From Intoshia linei (lineage: Eukaryota > Orthonectida > Rhopaluridae), in assembly GCA_001642005.1 (NCBI GenBank), contig LWCA01000112.1, forward strand, positions 1 through 53,423: 53,423 bases of DNA. The letters run 5' to 3'. Below the pieces are notes generated by a model, which saw only the letters and a list, made by a program, of their open reading frames with translations, was not told the origin of the DNA and did no database searches. The position numbers and the translations under genes are program-made. Shown here piece by piece: positions 1-12,836 of this stretch (within the stretch, counting starts at the first letter, position 1; every line of letters starts with the position of its first letter).

Positions 1-593
1 TATGAAAAAAATCCACTTCATCAAACCACAAATAAAAAATCTAATTTTCCAGTCTTTAATGGAAAAATATCCTTTTTCCAATATTTTTTTAAAAACCTCT
101 TATTCCAACCCACAAATTACTAACGCTTAAGGGAATTATCCTCTTTTTCCAATATTATTTTGAAATGTATTATAAGTTTTTACGAACTGGAACGCTATTA
201 TCAAGATTGTTAAAATTAAAGGAACCTCTTATGACCGTTCAACCTACGTCAACACAAAATGAAATAAATTTCTCTACTGCTACTAATTTTGTAACACAAC
301 GTACTACGCGTTTAAAAGACGAATCTATAAATATTATTGGTGTTTTGAAACACTTTTTCAACAATCTAAAATAAATAAATTTTTATCTAATTAAATTTGT
401 AACTTTCAATCTAGATTCGTGTTATTTCATTAATTAAATTTCTTTTTGTTTCTAAAATTAATTAAGGTCTCTAAAATTTTCAATGCTTTTATGTTATATA
501 TGAATAAAAATTTTTTTTAGTTTTCCCGGGAAATTAAAAATTAAATTTTCCGGTTCTCGAATTTTGTCATTTCCTGGGAAATCACAATCACTA
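1..593 (+). mobile_element. hAT-type element R4, copy truncated by the window edge
   Basis: The right terminus CACAATCACTA at 583-593, next to a CCCGGGAAA-rich stretch, matches the ends of two complete copies at 19089-20084 and 31073-31802. The left end lies outside the window. Positions 228-372 keep a short reading frame with the pattern TSTQNE-x2-FST-x5-VT, followed by a basic RTTRLKDES stretch. This resembles the C-terminal hATC dimerisation domain of hAT transposases, so the copy is a deletion derivative that kept only the transposase C-terminus. Orientation is opposite to the other two copies. Confidence 0.7.
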
Positions 594-959
594 ATAATAA
601 TAATAGTAATTTTTAGCAATTAATATCGATCTAATTAACAATGCCGTTAATTAATTAACTAGCCAAAAAATAGCGCTGCCTATTTTCATCACTTCAAGGC
701 CGTGGAGAGCAAATTGTGGAGCGAATCAGTTGAAACTTGTTGACCCCTAAAACATATAAAAAAATATTTGACTTTTCTATACCAGTGTGTCCCAACCTTT
801 TTTACTAAATTACCCATATTATAATATAATTATAGTACTTATTTTGATATTACGCACAATATTTTTTTAACTGCATATTGAATGGTTAGGTTTTTAGAAT
901 AAGAACCATATAGATTTTTTAATAATTTAATTAATATATTTTTAAAAAACTAACTTTAC

Positions 960-1560
960 CAAATAGACAAATAATTCCACATTTTTTTTGAAATTGTAAA
1001 AATACTATTTTTATTTTTCAAAAACAAGAGTAAATTATGTTTTTGCCGGTAAAAATGCAAATTTCTGATAGTGAAATCTATCTTACTGGCAGAAACAGAA
1101 AAAAATGACTTAGAATTTGTGTTTTTAACTATCTGGGACTGTCGCAGCATGTCGGTTTAAGATAAGATAGAAACCATTTATAATTTTTTTCACGAATAAT
1201 CAAAATATTCCTTTTTTAATAATGATAAAATAGTTTCAAAATAAAAAAAATAATACTAAAGTGTTTTTTTCACCGTGAAGGCATTACTTTGTCAGATTGA
1301 AATTTTTTGAGAGAATTAACTGAATATAACCGTATCAGCTGTATTTTTTTTAATAAATCAAGGACTATTTTTATTTTTTAAAAAAAGGTAATCTGGAGTT
1401 TTTATTGTGAAAATACACTTTTTTGAGGTTGCCATTCATGATAATAATTATGATTTTAATAACTATCCCAGGATGTATATTTTTTGAAATTTTTTGGTTG
1501 GTTTTATTTTTAAAAAAAGGGTTTTATATATAAATGTGTGTGTACATGCGAACATGTGTA
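960..1560. repeat. Degenerate copy of interspersed repeat R1
   Basis: The stretch carries the R1 landmarks TTTTTCACCGTGAAGGC near 1268 and CAGATTGAAATTTTTTGAG just after, in the same order as the better copies near 5940 and 8955. It is strongly diverged and no open frame in it is supported. Its outer limits are approximate. The rest of 594-1829 shows no gene that I can support. Confidence 0.5.
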
Positions 1561-1829
1561 CAAAGTTAATAAAATTTATCTAAAATTTTGATCTACTTGC
1601 AAATTTTAGGAACCTTTATTTATAAAGATTTCTCCATTTAAACGTTTTTTCAAAAAGTTAAAGGTCATTTTATGAAATTATTTTAAAAAAATTGAAATAA
1701 AATAAAAACATAAAAACACAGTTTAATTACTAGACCTAGTAGCAACTTAGTCATTTATTGTAATTATATAATAAATATTTGTAGATTGTTATATAAAATA
1801 TAAATATGCATTAATAATGATAGCTTTAC

Positions 1830-2190
1830 TTCAAAAATGGAAATATTGACATTTTTATAGAAATAAGGTATAAATGTTTCATTAGTGATTAAAATAGCAA
1901 ATGGATATGATAGAAAAATGAGTATAAAAGATGCACCGTTCCTGTAACCTTCAGCAGAGGTACCCAACAAGCTAATGGACGACATGAAACTTGCCACAAG
2001 AGATAAACTGACTTGAATCAATGGTGTCTTTGTAGGTAAAGCATAATCATCAAAATTATTTTTTCTATCTGAAATTTGACGCATATTATTAATTTAAATT
2101 TAAATTACATTTAATTCCGAAATATATTCCAGAAAATATAAAAAATAGCATAAATAAGGTAACAAGTATATAGTCTATATAATTCAACAT
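1830..2190 (-). CDS. SLC5-family sodium/solute symporter paralogue, first two exons only
   Basis: This is a likely plasma-membrane sodium-coupled transporter of the SLC5 family (SMVT/SMCT-like). Two exons are visible: 2109-2190 with the ATG at 2190, and 1830-2068, joined over a 40-nt intron in phase 1. The product starts MLNYIDYILV and carries the family signature QVSLSLVASFMSSISLLGT, followed by transmembrane segment 2. Exon lengths of 82 and 239 nt are identical to those of the neighbouring gene at 3893-11444, as are the intron phases, so the two are tandem duplicates. No third exon (the one beginning YL-x2-RF in the paralogue) was found between 1 and 1829. Either the gene continues beyond the left edge through a transposon-filled intron, or it is a truncated duplicate. 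Confidence 0.7.
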
Positions 2191-3892
2191 ATTCGATTGA
2201 GAATAATTTTACAGTATTATAAATATATATTAAACTTTGTAAATAAAATAAACTTATTATATTTATTCGCTACATGCCAAATATATAGTTATTTATTCAT
2301 TTATTTATTTTTTTTCGTTTATTTAAATTAACAGTTCACGACACCTTATAGGGTAAGTTTTTTAAAATCTTATTCAGAATTAATTCAAATTTGGCACGCC
2401 AATTTATCATTAGGTAATATACATTTCCCATTAGCGAAATTAGTATCACATCTCGAAATGGTTTACATAACCTGTATATTTTAAATTCATTTTAAATTAT
2501 ATTAATATTGTAAATTAATAAAATTAATGATTTGTATAAGTAATGGTAATTATTATATGTATTATATATAAAATTTTATATACACTAAAAAATTGAAATA
2601 CTGGAAGGTAAACATAGCTTCATACTAAGTTATCTGAAAATTAACAATAAATAGTACAATTTGGCACATAATCAAAACTTTTTAAAAGTAATTTATATTA
2701 CTTTAAAGCAATGTTAGTTAAAAATTATTGTATGTTTATTTGTTACAATTTATTTATAAAAGTAATTTGTGTAGAGTTTTAAGAATACTCATTTCTAATA
2801 CAATTTTTCAAGGATGATGTTTTATCGCAAATTTCATTTCCAGAAATGAAAATTTATTGAAAATGAAAAGATTTTAAAATTAAATGTCTTTCCATCACTC
2901 GAAGTTCGAAAGTGAAAATTCTGCACTAGACTTGTAAATAACTAATAATATTGTAAAATTAATAGCCAGAATTCGAGAAATTAAATCGTTAATAAAACCC
3001 CAAAAAATTGACCTAGAAACAAATGTAAAAAAATGAACTGTATAACTAAACACGGAGAACAATATTATAAAGTCGGTACCACGTTTAAAAGCTCGAACAC
3101 CAATTTCCGTTAAAATAAAGTTCAGTTTTAATTTCTCCATAATATTTTTAAAGTGATATTTAAAATGACAAACGCAACTCGAATAGATAGAGTTAAATGT
3201 TTTTGATTGTGAATTAGTTTTTCTATTTTAAAAATACACACTTTTAGTGCTAATTGCCCATCAAATTCTAAAATTTTTGATAAAATGTGACACCCTAATA
3301 TACATATTTTGTATTCCTGATTGAATTGAAACAATCTGTATGTTATTTGACATTATTCATCCAGAAAATTCCCAAATTTTCATTAAAAATAGCACCTGTG
3401 ACTTTCCACTCTCTTGACCAATAATTTATAACAATCCTTTTATTTTCTGTATCTGAAATTCTGAATATAGAAATAATACATATAAATGTATATACCATGC
3501 AAAATATTAATTTTTTAAAGTATGTATGCGAACCCTCATCATCAGTGACTGATGCATAGTAATAAATATTTAATATAACATATAATTGAATTATAAATAT
3601 TTCTAATTGTTTTGTTGCAACTGAACTGTTTCGTTTTTATCTAAATTTGAATTAAAAATAGTGGAAAAAATTTATTTTTCATTTTTTACCTAAATTTGTT
3701 TGATTTCTTTGCTTTCTACGTTCCACATAATCAAAATATTTTTTATAATAAGGTGAATAATATTGAGTTGGGATTAATTTGTTTTTATTACAACCTAAAT
3801 TTAAGTGTTATAGTATGTCTATTTAAAATTTGTAGGTGCTGTTTGTACGTACTACATAACAGTGAACCTAGTAAAATTATAAATATAATCAC
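2191..3892. other. Stretch between the two SLC5 genes, no supported gene
   Basis: AT-rich sequence. The missing C-terminal exons of the SLC5 gene at 3893-11444 should lie here, but I could not place them. The open frame at 2895-3140 (minus) has no family resemblance and no splice context that fits. A short R2 palindromic repeat sits at 3836-3880. Confidence 0.5.
3836..3880. repeat. Short palindromic repeat R2
   Basis: Contains the near-palindrome GTTTGTACGTACTACATAACAG followed by TGAACCTAGTAAAATTATAAAT. The same core recurs near 5317 (inverted), 7850 and 29478, each time followed or preceded by a CCTAGTA-type flank. Confidence 0.6.
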
Positions 3893-6800
3893 ATGTCATT
3901 AAAGAAACAACTGTTCCAACAAACATCGAAACAAAAACGGTCGTCATTCCAAACATAAGATAATGTGTTTTAAACAGATAACAATCGATTCTAAAAAAGT
4001 AAATGAAATAAATACACAAGTAGATTAGACCCGTACAGGTCCAAATCTACAGTATCGAGACTGCTCTTCGGAGGTTAAACGAAATTTTTGTAAAATGGTG
4101 CCTTAGTTTTCCAAATTGAGCATTAAATTGTATTCTTAAATATCTTAACTATTTAAACTATTGTGTGTAAAATTTAAAATATAAGTCAAGAGTCTTGGAA
4201 AGTTGGCTAGGGCCATACGACACCACGCATTGTTTGTTAAATTTTTTAAGGGGCCTATATTTTCTATTTTTCACATTCGGTGGCCTCGAGCATGAAAGGC
4301 TCTGGACCGTAGGTAACGTCGCTCCTTCAAGCTCGTATAAAATAAACATTGTTCATTGAAAATAAATTTACTTTAAATATTTTCCGACAGCTATAGATAA
4401 CGTGAAAAGAAATCCGGCTGAACTTCCAACTAAAGCACCCTAAACGTAAGATATTATCATATTCATAAAAAATATACAATTGAATTTGCCGGAATCACAT
4501 ATATTCCTAAAGCGAATATTGACAAAATGGTACATCCAAATATTCCAAATAGAGATAAAGCCAGCTAAATCAAATATAATAATAATGTATAGGATTCAGC
4601 AAAGTCAATTGAATCAAGATAAACCAAGAAATAAAATTTACCTGAAGGACTTCATCGAGGTATGAAACAATTATACAACAAACCACGGTCAAAATCCCCG
4701 TACAAATACCTACATTTCAAATTATAAAATTGTAAATTAACCACTAAAAACTAGTTATGATGGATATGTTCTTCTTTTTTACAGAGTCATAATTTTTGAC
4801 CAGTGGGCTAAATATTTCTGTTATCAAAACAGTTGCAACTGAATTGATTCCTGTTGATAATGTACTAAATAATTAATATAATATACACTGAATACAAGTA
4901 TTAAAGCAGATTTGGGATTTATCTAAAATAGTGGGCATATTTTTCATAAAGGGACTATTTTTTATTTTCGGTATGCCTCCAACTTGGTAGGTTCACTCTG
5001 GGTTAAATATTTTTGCTTAAAATAATCAGAATAACAATTATAATTTTTAGGATAAATTATAATAATAACTGCTGTACAATCTTTTGAGTCATACAAAATA
5101 ATTGACAATGAATAAAATCTATTTCAACAAAAAATAAGGAAATAATTCAATTTTACTGACCATTTACTATCGTTGTACAATAGAAGTGTATAATTAAAAT
5201 TGTAATTTATTTTTCTAATCTTTTCTAATAGTTTAAACTTTAAAGAGCATCATACTGGTCCCACCGACCGCTAACTGAATTTTACCATCTCTGATTTATA
5301 TGGTACTAGATTGACTGTTATGTACTACGTACAAACAGGACCTAGCTCTGCCAAGGGCACATTTTTATTATACTTATAAAATAAATTCACGTTGAAAATT
5401 TAATTTAAAAATCCTACTATTCACTATTATGTATCAATAATTAACCGAATCTTCACTTTATAAACATATTTCAGTCGAATTTACCAAATATTACAAAGGA
5501 TTGTAATAAATATAAAAATGATACTAACAAAGTTGTATGACTTTTACTTTCGTTGTTGTGGTTTTTATTTAAATTTTGAATATTTTGAAAATTAAAAATT
5601 GCGTAGCAATGAAAAAAAATTCCGAAAGAATGAAGTATATAGATTTTCACCCATATTTCTTTATTGTAAATGTGTAGACGTTCAATACACATTTTTTTTG
5701 AAATTGTAGCATCAATATTTAAATTTTCAATTTTTATTTTAATCGAAATATTTGAAAAATATTGGTTGATAATATATTAGAAAATTATTTTTCATCTAGT
5801 ATGCGTAGATTTCTGGGGTTGAACTTTTGTACTTATATCAACTGGAATAAGCTCTATCAGAATAATTATTTTTTAATTTTCAGACATTTAATTATTTCAC
5901 ATTTTTTGTTTTAATAAAATATTTCGGAAAAAAAATATATGAAAATTAAATGCTTTTTTTGACCGTGAAGGCGTTGCTTATTCAGATTGAAATTTTTTGT
6001 GTGTGTTAACAGGNAATAATTATTTTTTAATTTTCAGACATTTAATTATTTCACATTTTTTGTTTTAATAAAATATTTCGGAAAAAAAATATATGAATAC
6101 TAAAATGCTTTTTTGACCGTGAAGTCGTGAATTATTCAGATTGAAATTTTTTGAGTATGTTAACATGATACAACTATACCACCTGTAAATTTTTTTAATT
6201 ATAGGGCTGTTTTTTTATTAAAAAAAGAAGGGTAATTTATGGTTTTGGCCCTGAAGATATAATTTTTTTAAATTTAAATTTATGATGATGTTTATGATTT
6301 TAAAATCCGTATCAGCGTATATATTTTTTTAAATTCTCCTAATCATTTTATTTTCAAAAAAAAGTATAATTGGTGTTTTTGACCCGTAAGATGTGAGTTT
6401 GGGAGGTTGAAATTTATTTTGCGATCAAAACTGAAATTTTGAAAAAAACTGTAATTGAAATGTGGATTTTATAAAATTCTAAGACGGGTAGTTATTTAAA
6501 TAAAGCTGAACACACACACAAACAAAATCGAGTAGCATATTATATAAGTCAGGATAAAGTTTATAGTTTACCGATAACTTAAAATTTAATTGATAAAAGA
6601 AAACCTAAAACTTGCTGACAACAACGACGTATAAAATATTCCTGTAAAGCACCAATATTTTCGAAACACGTGATCGACATAATAAGGAACAATCTAAAAT
6701 AAAAGTTGATTCCATTTTAAAAAAAATGAAAAAATTTACTTGATCGTTTTTTCCGGGTAAATCATGATTAGAATAGTATACATTTATACACACACCACAT

Positions 6801-9800
6801 ATTGCCAATATAATCGTTGCAAATGACAATATTGGTAAGATTATCCATAATGATCTAAAAATGTATATACTCATATGCAAATTAATACAGTTTAGCGCGT
6901 TTTAAATTTCCTAATGCCAACATACGTTGAACTTCACACTGATTGGTAGAATAAACTCCCATCCACACAAACGCAGAACCAAAAAATAACTGCCATACGG
7001 TATTATAAGATGTTGGATCAGGTGAGAAACTAAAAAATTACATATTCAAAATTTAATTTAAAACTTGAAGAATGTCAGCTTTTCATAGCTACTAAATTTT
7101 TTAAATATTGATGTTATTCCTCCAAATTGAACACAGGCTTCAATAATTATAAAGAGAGGTCCAATTAAAATCAATGATGCTTGAATTGCATCACTCCAAA
7201 GTACAATCTTCATCCCACCCTAATATTTCATGACTATAATTTATTATATACAAATTAGGGTTGGCAATCGATAAAAATTTGTAACTTTTTTCTTTTTACT
7301 CGTCGAAACATTATAGTTAATCAGGTTTATTTACAATTTTATTTTTTATGGAATTTAAGCTATTTTCATTTTTTTTACGATTTACTATTTTGACTATATT
7401 TTTAAAATTATACATTCATTATTTCTAATAAATTGAATAAATGATATCACAACATTGTTTTTAATTTTTATTTTTAAAATTCTATACATAACTAAACTAA
7501 ATGCTAACCAAATAAAATTAAGTGGGAATTATTCATTTTAAATTGAAATGTAATGTAAAATCAAGTTTAGGAATGACTTTATTAAATGTATGTTTAAATT
7601 TAAAAATTTAATTTGACACATTTATAATTTACATAACATTGTATTTCATAGCTCAAGTCATAAAATTTATAAATGGTGCAAAATTATAGGCTAACTAAAT
7701 TTCTTTTGAATAAAATCGTCCATAAAATGGACACTGCGCGAGCACTAAAAGGTTAATAATGAGTAGCATTTTTAATTAAGAATTTATTATTGAATTTATT
7801 TTTTTTGTAGAATTAAATTGGTCCGCCATCGGCAGAGCTAGCTGCTGTTTGTACATAGTACAAAACAGCCAAGCTACTACAATTATAATTATTTATAAAT
7901 ATTACCAATGAGGTATATAAAGTCGTCACTAGCGAAATTGTTCCGATAATGTACCATATATTTATACCTTCAACTAAATTAGATTGTAATTATTATTATG
8001 TATACCAGGGGTCGATAACAAGTGACCCACGGGTTTTAATATTTAATGTATCCTCTCCGTCAATTTTACTTATAATACAAAAATATGAGATTATACTATT
8101 CAATTGCAATGAAATATAATTAACAGTAATATTGGCAACTCGGTCGAAACATATTAATATGTAAAGGAATTTATGCTACCGTATCTGTGATTATAATTAA
8201 TTTTCTCAAATTAAAGCTTATGCCAGGTAATTGTAGATAAAGATATTATTTACGATATTACTTTGTTGGTCAAGTCAAATTTGATTAGATTTTACTATCA
8301 CCATAATAAAATGTACATTGTACGATCAGAGCCGTTTTAAGGCATAGGCAATATGGGCTGTAGCCCAGGGTCACTCATTAAAAAAGGCCCCCAAATTAAT
8401 AAAAGTACTTTACATTTATATCTTAATAATACGCCCCCAATTTAGTAAGAAACAGTGTATAAGTTTTGAAGTGTGGGAATTCAAATAGCTAGAAAGAAAA
8501 TAGTTTAAAAAATGATAATTCTGGTAATTATTCAATTTAAAATATTCACAATGTTCATCATATATTGACATAAAAATTGATTGAAATAATAATATTAAAC
8601 ATTAAAACCTTTATATTAAGTGAATATTCAAAAAAGAAAGTAGAAAATCTTTGATTTTCTCTTATTAATTTTCAATTAAGTAAGTTTTTGTAAAATAAAT
8701 AAAAGTTACTAGAAACCTACATAATATCTTTTAATGCCTTTATTAATACTCAATAAAATAAGACTAAGTCTCCAACCAACAAGTATCCCCTGTTTTCTAA
8801 AAAGGGGCCCTAAATTTTTTTTGGATAAGCTATATCAAAATAATCATTTTTTTTAATTTTCGGACAGTTAATTTAATTGAATAATTAATTTAATAATTTC
8901 ACCTTTTTTGTTTTAATAAAACATTTCGGAAAAAAATATATCAATACTAAAATGCTTTTTTGACCGTGAAGGCGTCACTTATTCAGATTGAAATTTTTGG
9001 TGTGTTAACAAAATAAAACTGTACCACCTATAAATTTTTTTAAATTCTAGGGCTGTTTTCAAAAAAAAGAAAAGGTGATTTGTAGTTTTGGCTTTGAAGA
9101 TATAATTTTTTTAAATTTAAATTTATGATAATGTTTATGATTTTGAAATCCGTATCAGAGTATTTATTATTTTAAATTTTCGAACTCGTTTAATTTTCAA
9201 AAAAAGGACAATTGGGCTTTTTGACCCATAAGATGTGACGTTGGGAAATTGAAATTTATTTTGCTAACACTCCCAGGAAAAACTGTAATTGAAATGTGGA
9301 CTTTATAAAATTCTAAGACTGGTAGGTATTGAAATAAACGGTAACACACACACAAACAAATCTTGCAAAGCATATTATATACTAATGTAAATAAGGATTA
9401 ATTAATAGATTCTATTAGTTTTGAGGTTGATTATGAAGAATTCAAACATAATTTAATAGTAAAATAAATGAGCTAGAACAAAACCAATATTAACGGATTC
9501 CATTTTTTTAGATAAAAGTTTAAAATCAAAAGTGGACACCCTACTTCATAAACAGTGCAAAAGAGCCAAAGAGTTAATATTAATGCATTAAACTGACCCG
9601 TGTTCCGTTTTTTATTTTCGGTTCGATATGGGCTATATTTAAATAATCTCCAAATTTTTGGGTAGAATTAAAAAAACCTTTTATTGTTTCATAAATGTTT
9701 TATATTTCATGTTTCCTTTAGGATCCAAAAAAAATAAATATTTTAAAATGGGGGTCCGTACACTATTTGAACCAGCAACCACTGATGTAAAGGATGATAA

Positions 9801-11444
9801 TATAATTGAGGTAACTTTTTTTCATAAAACATAAATTTAATAGTAAACAGATGATGACGGGCATAAATGAGGACCCTTTTATAATGAATGAATTACTTTC
9901 AACAAAAAAGTTTAAAAACCACTTTTTCAAAATATTTAAACAGCTACTAACAAACTTGGAAATATCAATTTTATTTTATTTCAATTGATATACAATTGTT
10001 ATTGATATAATGATGCTAAAAATGTTTGTGGGTGTTATTTATTATAATTTAATAAATTTATATCAATTTAAAAAAAAATTTAGGCCAATAAAATGATAAA
10101 GGTTTAAGGTCATCAATTGATCCCCTTAATTATGCATTAACTATACAATTTTGTCATCGATACAAAATATTTTACATTGTTTTTATCAAGTTTTAAAAAT
10201 ATTAACGAAAATTTAAAAACATAGTTTTATTACTGTCAATCCTGCTCAATATAAACAAGAACTTTCCAAATTTTATCCTTATTGATATTATCGTTTAAAG
10301 TGAACAGTGTTTACTGAACACTGAAAAAAACATTGCTGATATATGGCATGGTTCTTAGTCTGGGATATCGAGATATTCCTAATTTCTCTGGGAGGAATTT
10401 TCCGGTTGAGAAGCAGTCGAGTACAGCCTAATCAAACCAGTGTAGTACATCAATACCAACTCAATAAATTACTTAAAAATTTATTTACTGTCACGATCCT
10501 GTGTCATATTTGACCTACCGTTATTTAGGAAAAGTTGTCTTTAATTAAAGTGATTAGAAAAATTAATTACTATCGATTTTAGTTTATTTAATGATAAATG
10601 TAAAGCCAAAACTACTTATCTATGACGACGGATAAACATTCTCGGCTTAAAATTTATTCCAAATAATATTCCTTGCCACGCCACTGGTTACAGATATCAT
10701 AGGTTTAATATACATTAATTTATTTCGTATTTATAATACTCGTCATATATATAAATGTACATTTAATATTTGAAAAATTAAATTTACACCGATGATCTAT
10801 ATTTACAATTTAAAACTATTGTACAGTGTAACAATTTTTTATATTGAATTATTGAGTTTATAATGTACCTGTACTAACTGCCAAAGCTGGAGCATATAAA
10901 GCCAACGATAAATACAAAACCTACATAGATAATTAAAAAAACTTGCACAATAAAAATTAATACCGTTTGAACCACAAACATGCAAGCCGTATACAGAGCC
11001 ACAACTTTGTTGAAACGTTTGTTTAAATACTGGAAAATAAAATTAAAAAATTCAATAAAATAACACATAAAAATAAAAATTTACCTCAAAAATAGACATG
11101 TCAATAATTTTATAGAATACTGGTAAAAATAACGTAACGGTTCCCAAAATGGCGAAAAAATATGACACTACAACTAAAGTATAACTAGTTCCTTTCCGAT
11201 ATATTTCTGATGGAATTCCTAACAAACTGATTGCAGAAATAAAACTAGCTATCAAAGACAGACTGACTTGAAATACAGGAGTGTTGTGTGGAACAGTATA
11301 CTCACGAAGTGTGGTTTTGCGATCTATATGGAATTAAGCTTGAAATGGAGAAAAATAATTACTTTTATATCCAAAAATAGCTCCAGAAAATAAGAAAAAA
11401 AGCATAAACACAAAAACAATAGCATAATCCAATATATTCAACAT
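3893..11444 (-). CDS. SLC5-family sodium/solute symporter (SMVT/SMCT-like)
   Basis: Predicted multi-pass sodium-coupled symporter; the substrate cannot be told from sequence. Thirteen phase-consistent exons: 11363-11444, 11085-11323, 10964-11029, 10869-10920, 7906-7967, 7065-7219, 6889-7029, 6740-6854, 6605-6693, 4752-4864, 4642-4709, 4478-4564, 4372-4440, together 446 codons. A further exon at 3893-3990 encodes a late membrane span. Family landmarks in order: QVSLSLIASFISAISLLG, ALYAPALAVSTG, GGMKIVLWSDAIQ, WMGVYSTNQCEVQRML, LSTLSTGINSVATVL, GIYVIPANS. The linker exon between 4372 and 3990 and the extreme C-terminus were not found; R6-like repeat sequence lies there and may have displaced or obscured them. 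Introns are 39-60 nt except three (2.9, 0.7 and 1.7 kb); the two largest are swollen by repeats. The tandem paralogue is at 1830-2190. Confidence 0.85.
5262..5365. repeat. Palindromic repeat R2, inverted copy, SLC5 intron 9
   Basis: Reads CTGTTATGTACTACGTACAA, then CCTAGCTCTGCC and AAGGGCACATTTTTATTATA. This is the reverse complement of the copy at 29400-29512 over about 110 bp, which fixes the element as longer than its palindromic core. Confidence 0.6.
5800..6560 (+). repeat. Interspersed repeat R1 with internal duplication and one N
   Basis: The best-preserved R1 copy, inside SLC5 intron 9. It starts with a segment around GAACTTTTGTACTTATATC, passes through TTTGACCGTGAAGGCGTTGC and TCAGATTGAAATTTTTTG, and ends with ACACACACACAAACAAA then TTATATAAGTCAGGAT. 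A block of about 80 bp is present twice (near 5867 and 6015), with a single N at 6014 at the join. No terminal inverted repeat was seen and no protein is encoded. Confidence 0.75.
7770..7885. repeat. Palindromic repeat R2, SLC5 intron 5
   Basis: Diverged copy with CATCGGCAGAGCTAGCTGCT followed by GTTTGTACATAGTACAAAAC. It abuts the SLC5 exon at 7906-7967 without entering the coding part. Confidence 0.55.
8327..8820. mobile_element. hAT-type MITE R3, 5' part
   Basis: Starts CAGAGCCGTTTTAAGGC, the same terminus as the complete copies at 35540 and 49719. The internal part GGGCTGTAGCCCAGGGTCAC and a GGCCCC-rich block follow. The copy breaks off at about 8820 where R1 sequence begins, so its second terminus and target duplication are missing. 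It lies in intron 4 of the SLC5 gene. Confidence 0.7.
8822..9385 (+). repeat. Interspersed repeat R1
   Basis: Shares order and wording with the copy at 5800-6560: AAGCTATATCAAAATAATCA, TTTTTGACCGTGAAGGCGTC, CAGAGTATTTATTATTTTAA, and an ACACACACACAAACAAAT tail followed by AGCATATTATATA. It directly follows a broken R3 element. Sequence from 9386 to 10868 is intronic, with a fragment resembling R5 near 9660-9790, and shows no exon. Confidence 0.7.
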
Positions 11445-12084
11445 CTAAATAATATATTATATATAATCGCTAATACTAAAATTTACATAAAACAATTATT
11501 AAGATAAGTTATTAATAAAGTAAAATACATACATAAACGTAAAAATTCCAAATACTTTTTAAATTTTAAATGTGTAAGTTAACAATTGTAAACTAAAAAT
11601 TGTGTTGGAAATTAAAAATATTAAAACTGGATTGAAATAAAAATTATCAAATACATTTATACCTTGAATAGAAGTATATAATAATTAACACTATATACTG
11701 ATTTATTTAATTACAAAATCTCGGTTTTGAATCAATAATAATAATCTTTGAGCTTTTCACAAATCAATTTTCTCTATAATATCATCAGTGAGAATTTTTA
11801 AATTTTATATTGATGTCATTTAAATGGAACATAATCCTTTGAAATGATCTACATTTTCCATTTAAATTAATGATATTTATACACAGATGTATACGTTTGA
11901 TCGGATGTAAATGTTTTTAGCTTATTTCACATATTTTGATTAGCTTTCAGTTTTCATAATCAAAAGGCTAATAGATTGTATTGCTCATAAGACTAAAGTA
12001 GGATTTTTATTTTGATGATTGTATGTTATACAATTTACTTTACAGTTTAAATTTTGAAAAATCGAAATTTTCTAATATGGGATT
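11445..12084. other. Intergenic stretch upstream of SLC5, nothing recognised
   Basis: AT-rich sequence between the SLC5 start codon and an R1 repeat. It presumably holds the SLC5 promoter, but no motif stands out and no reading frame with family resemblance was found. Confidence 0.4.
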
Positions 12085-12665
12085 ATACCATTTATAATGC
12101 TTTGTTTGTCTGTGTGTTTTATTGTTTATTTCAACAACTATCAGTCTTAGAATTTTATAAAGTTTACGTTTCTATTTCAGTTTTTTCCGGGTGTAAGTAA
12201 AATAAATTTCAACCTCCGAAATGCACGACTTACCGTCAAAAACCCCATTTTTTATTTTTTTTGAAAATCAAACGAGCTCGAGAATTTAAAAAAATATACA
12301 CTCTGGTACAGATTTTGAAATCATAAATTTAAATTTAAAGAAAATATATCTTTAAGACCAAAACCCCAAATTACCCTTCTTTTTTTAATGAAAACAACCC
12401 TAGAATTTAAAAAAAATTACAGGTGGTATATTTGTATCCTGTTAACACACACAAAAAATTTCAATTCGAATAAGTGACAACTTTACAATCAAAAAAGCAT
12501 TTTAGTATTCATATATTTTTTTTTCGAAATATTTTATTAAAACAAAAAATGTGAATAATTTACTTGCGAAAATTAAAAAAAAGAAAATTATTCTGATAGA
12601 GCTTATTCCAGTTGATATATATACAAAAGTTCAACTCGAGAAATCTACGCATTCCCGATGAAAAA
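12085..12665 (-). repeat. Interspersed repeat R1, inverted
   Basis: Reverse-complement R1 copy running from a TTTGTTTGTCTGTGTGTTTT edge to GTTCAACTCGAGAAATCTAC. It keeps TTACCGTCAAAAACCCC and TTTTTTTCGAAATATTTTATT landmarks. It lies between the SLC5 start and the GST-kappa-like exons. Confidence 0.7.
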
Positions 12666-12836
12666 TAAATTAATATATTATTATTGATAATTTGGGTGTA
12701 ATTTCGCCCAAAGTGGGCGATATCGCAATATTATTAATAACAATTTTCAAGAATAAATATGACATGTTTGTAATATTGGAATTGACATATAAATTAAATT
12801 AAAATGTATTAATCAACACTATTATAACATGTAAAA

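Noticed and set aside
2895-3140. 81-codon hydrophobic open frame on the minus strand
   Set aside because: It has no family resemblance, and its phase and splice context do not fit the C-terminus of the adjacent SLC5 gene. Random frames of this size are common in such AT-rich sequence.
4158-4349. Candidate linker exon of the SLC5 gene
   Set aside because: The sequence shares its words with repeats at 25600 and 42833 (GGCCTCGAG and neighbours), so it is more likely repeat than exon.
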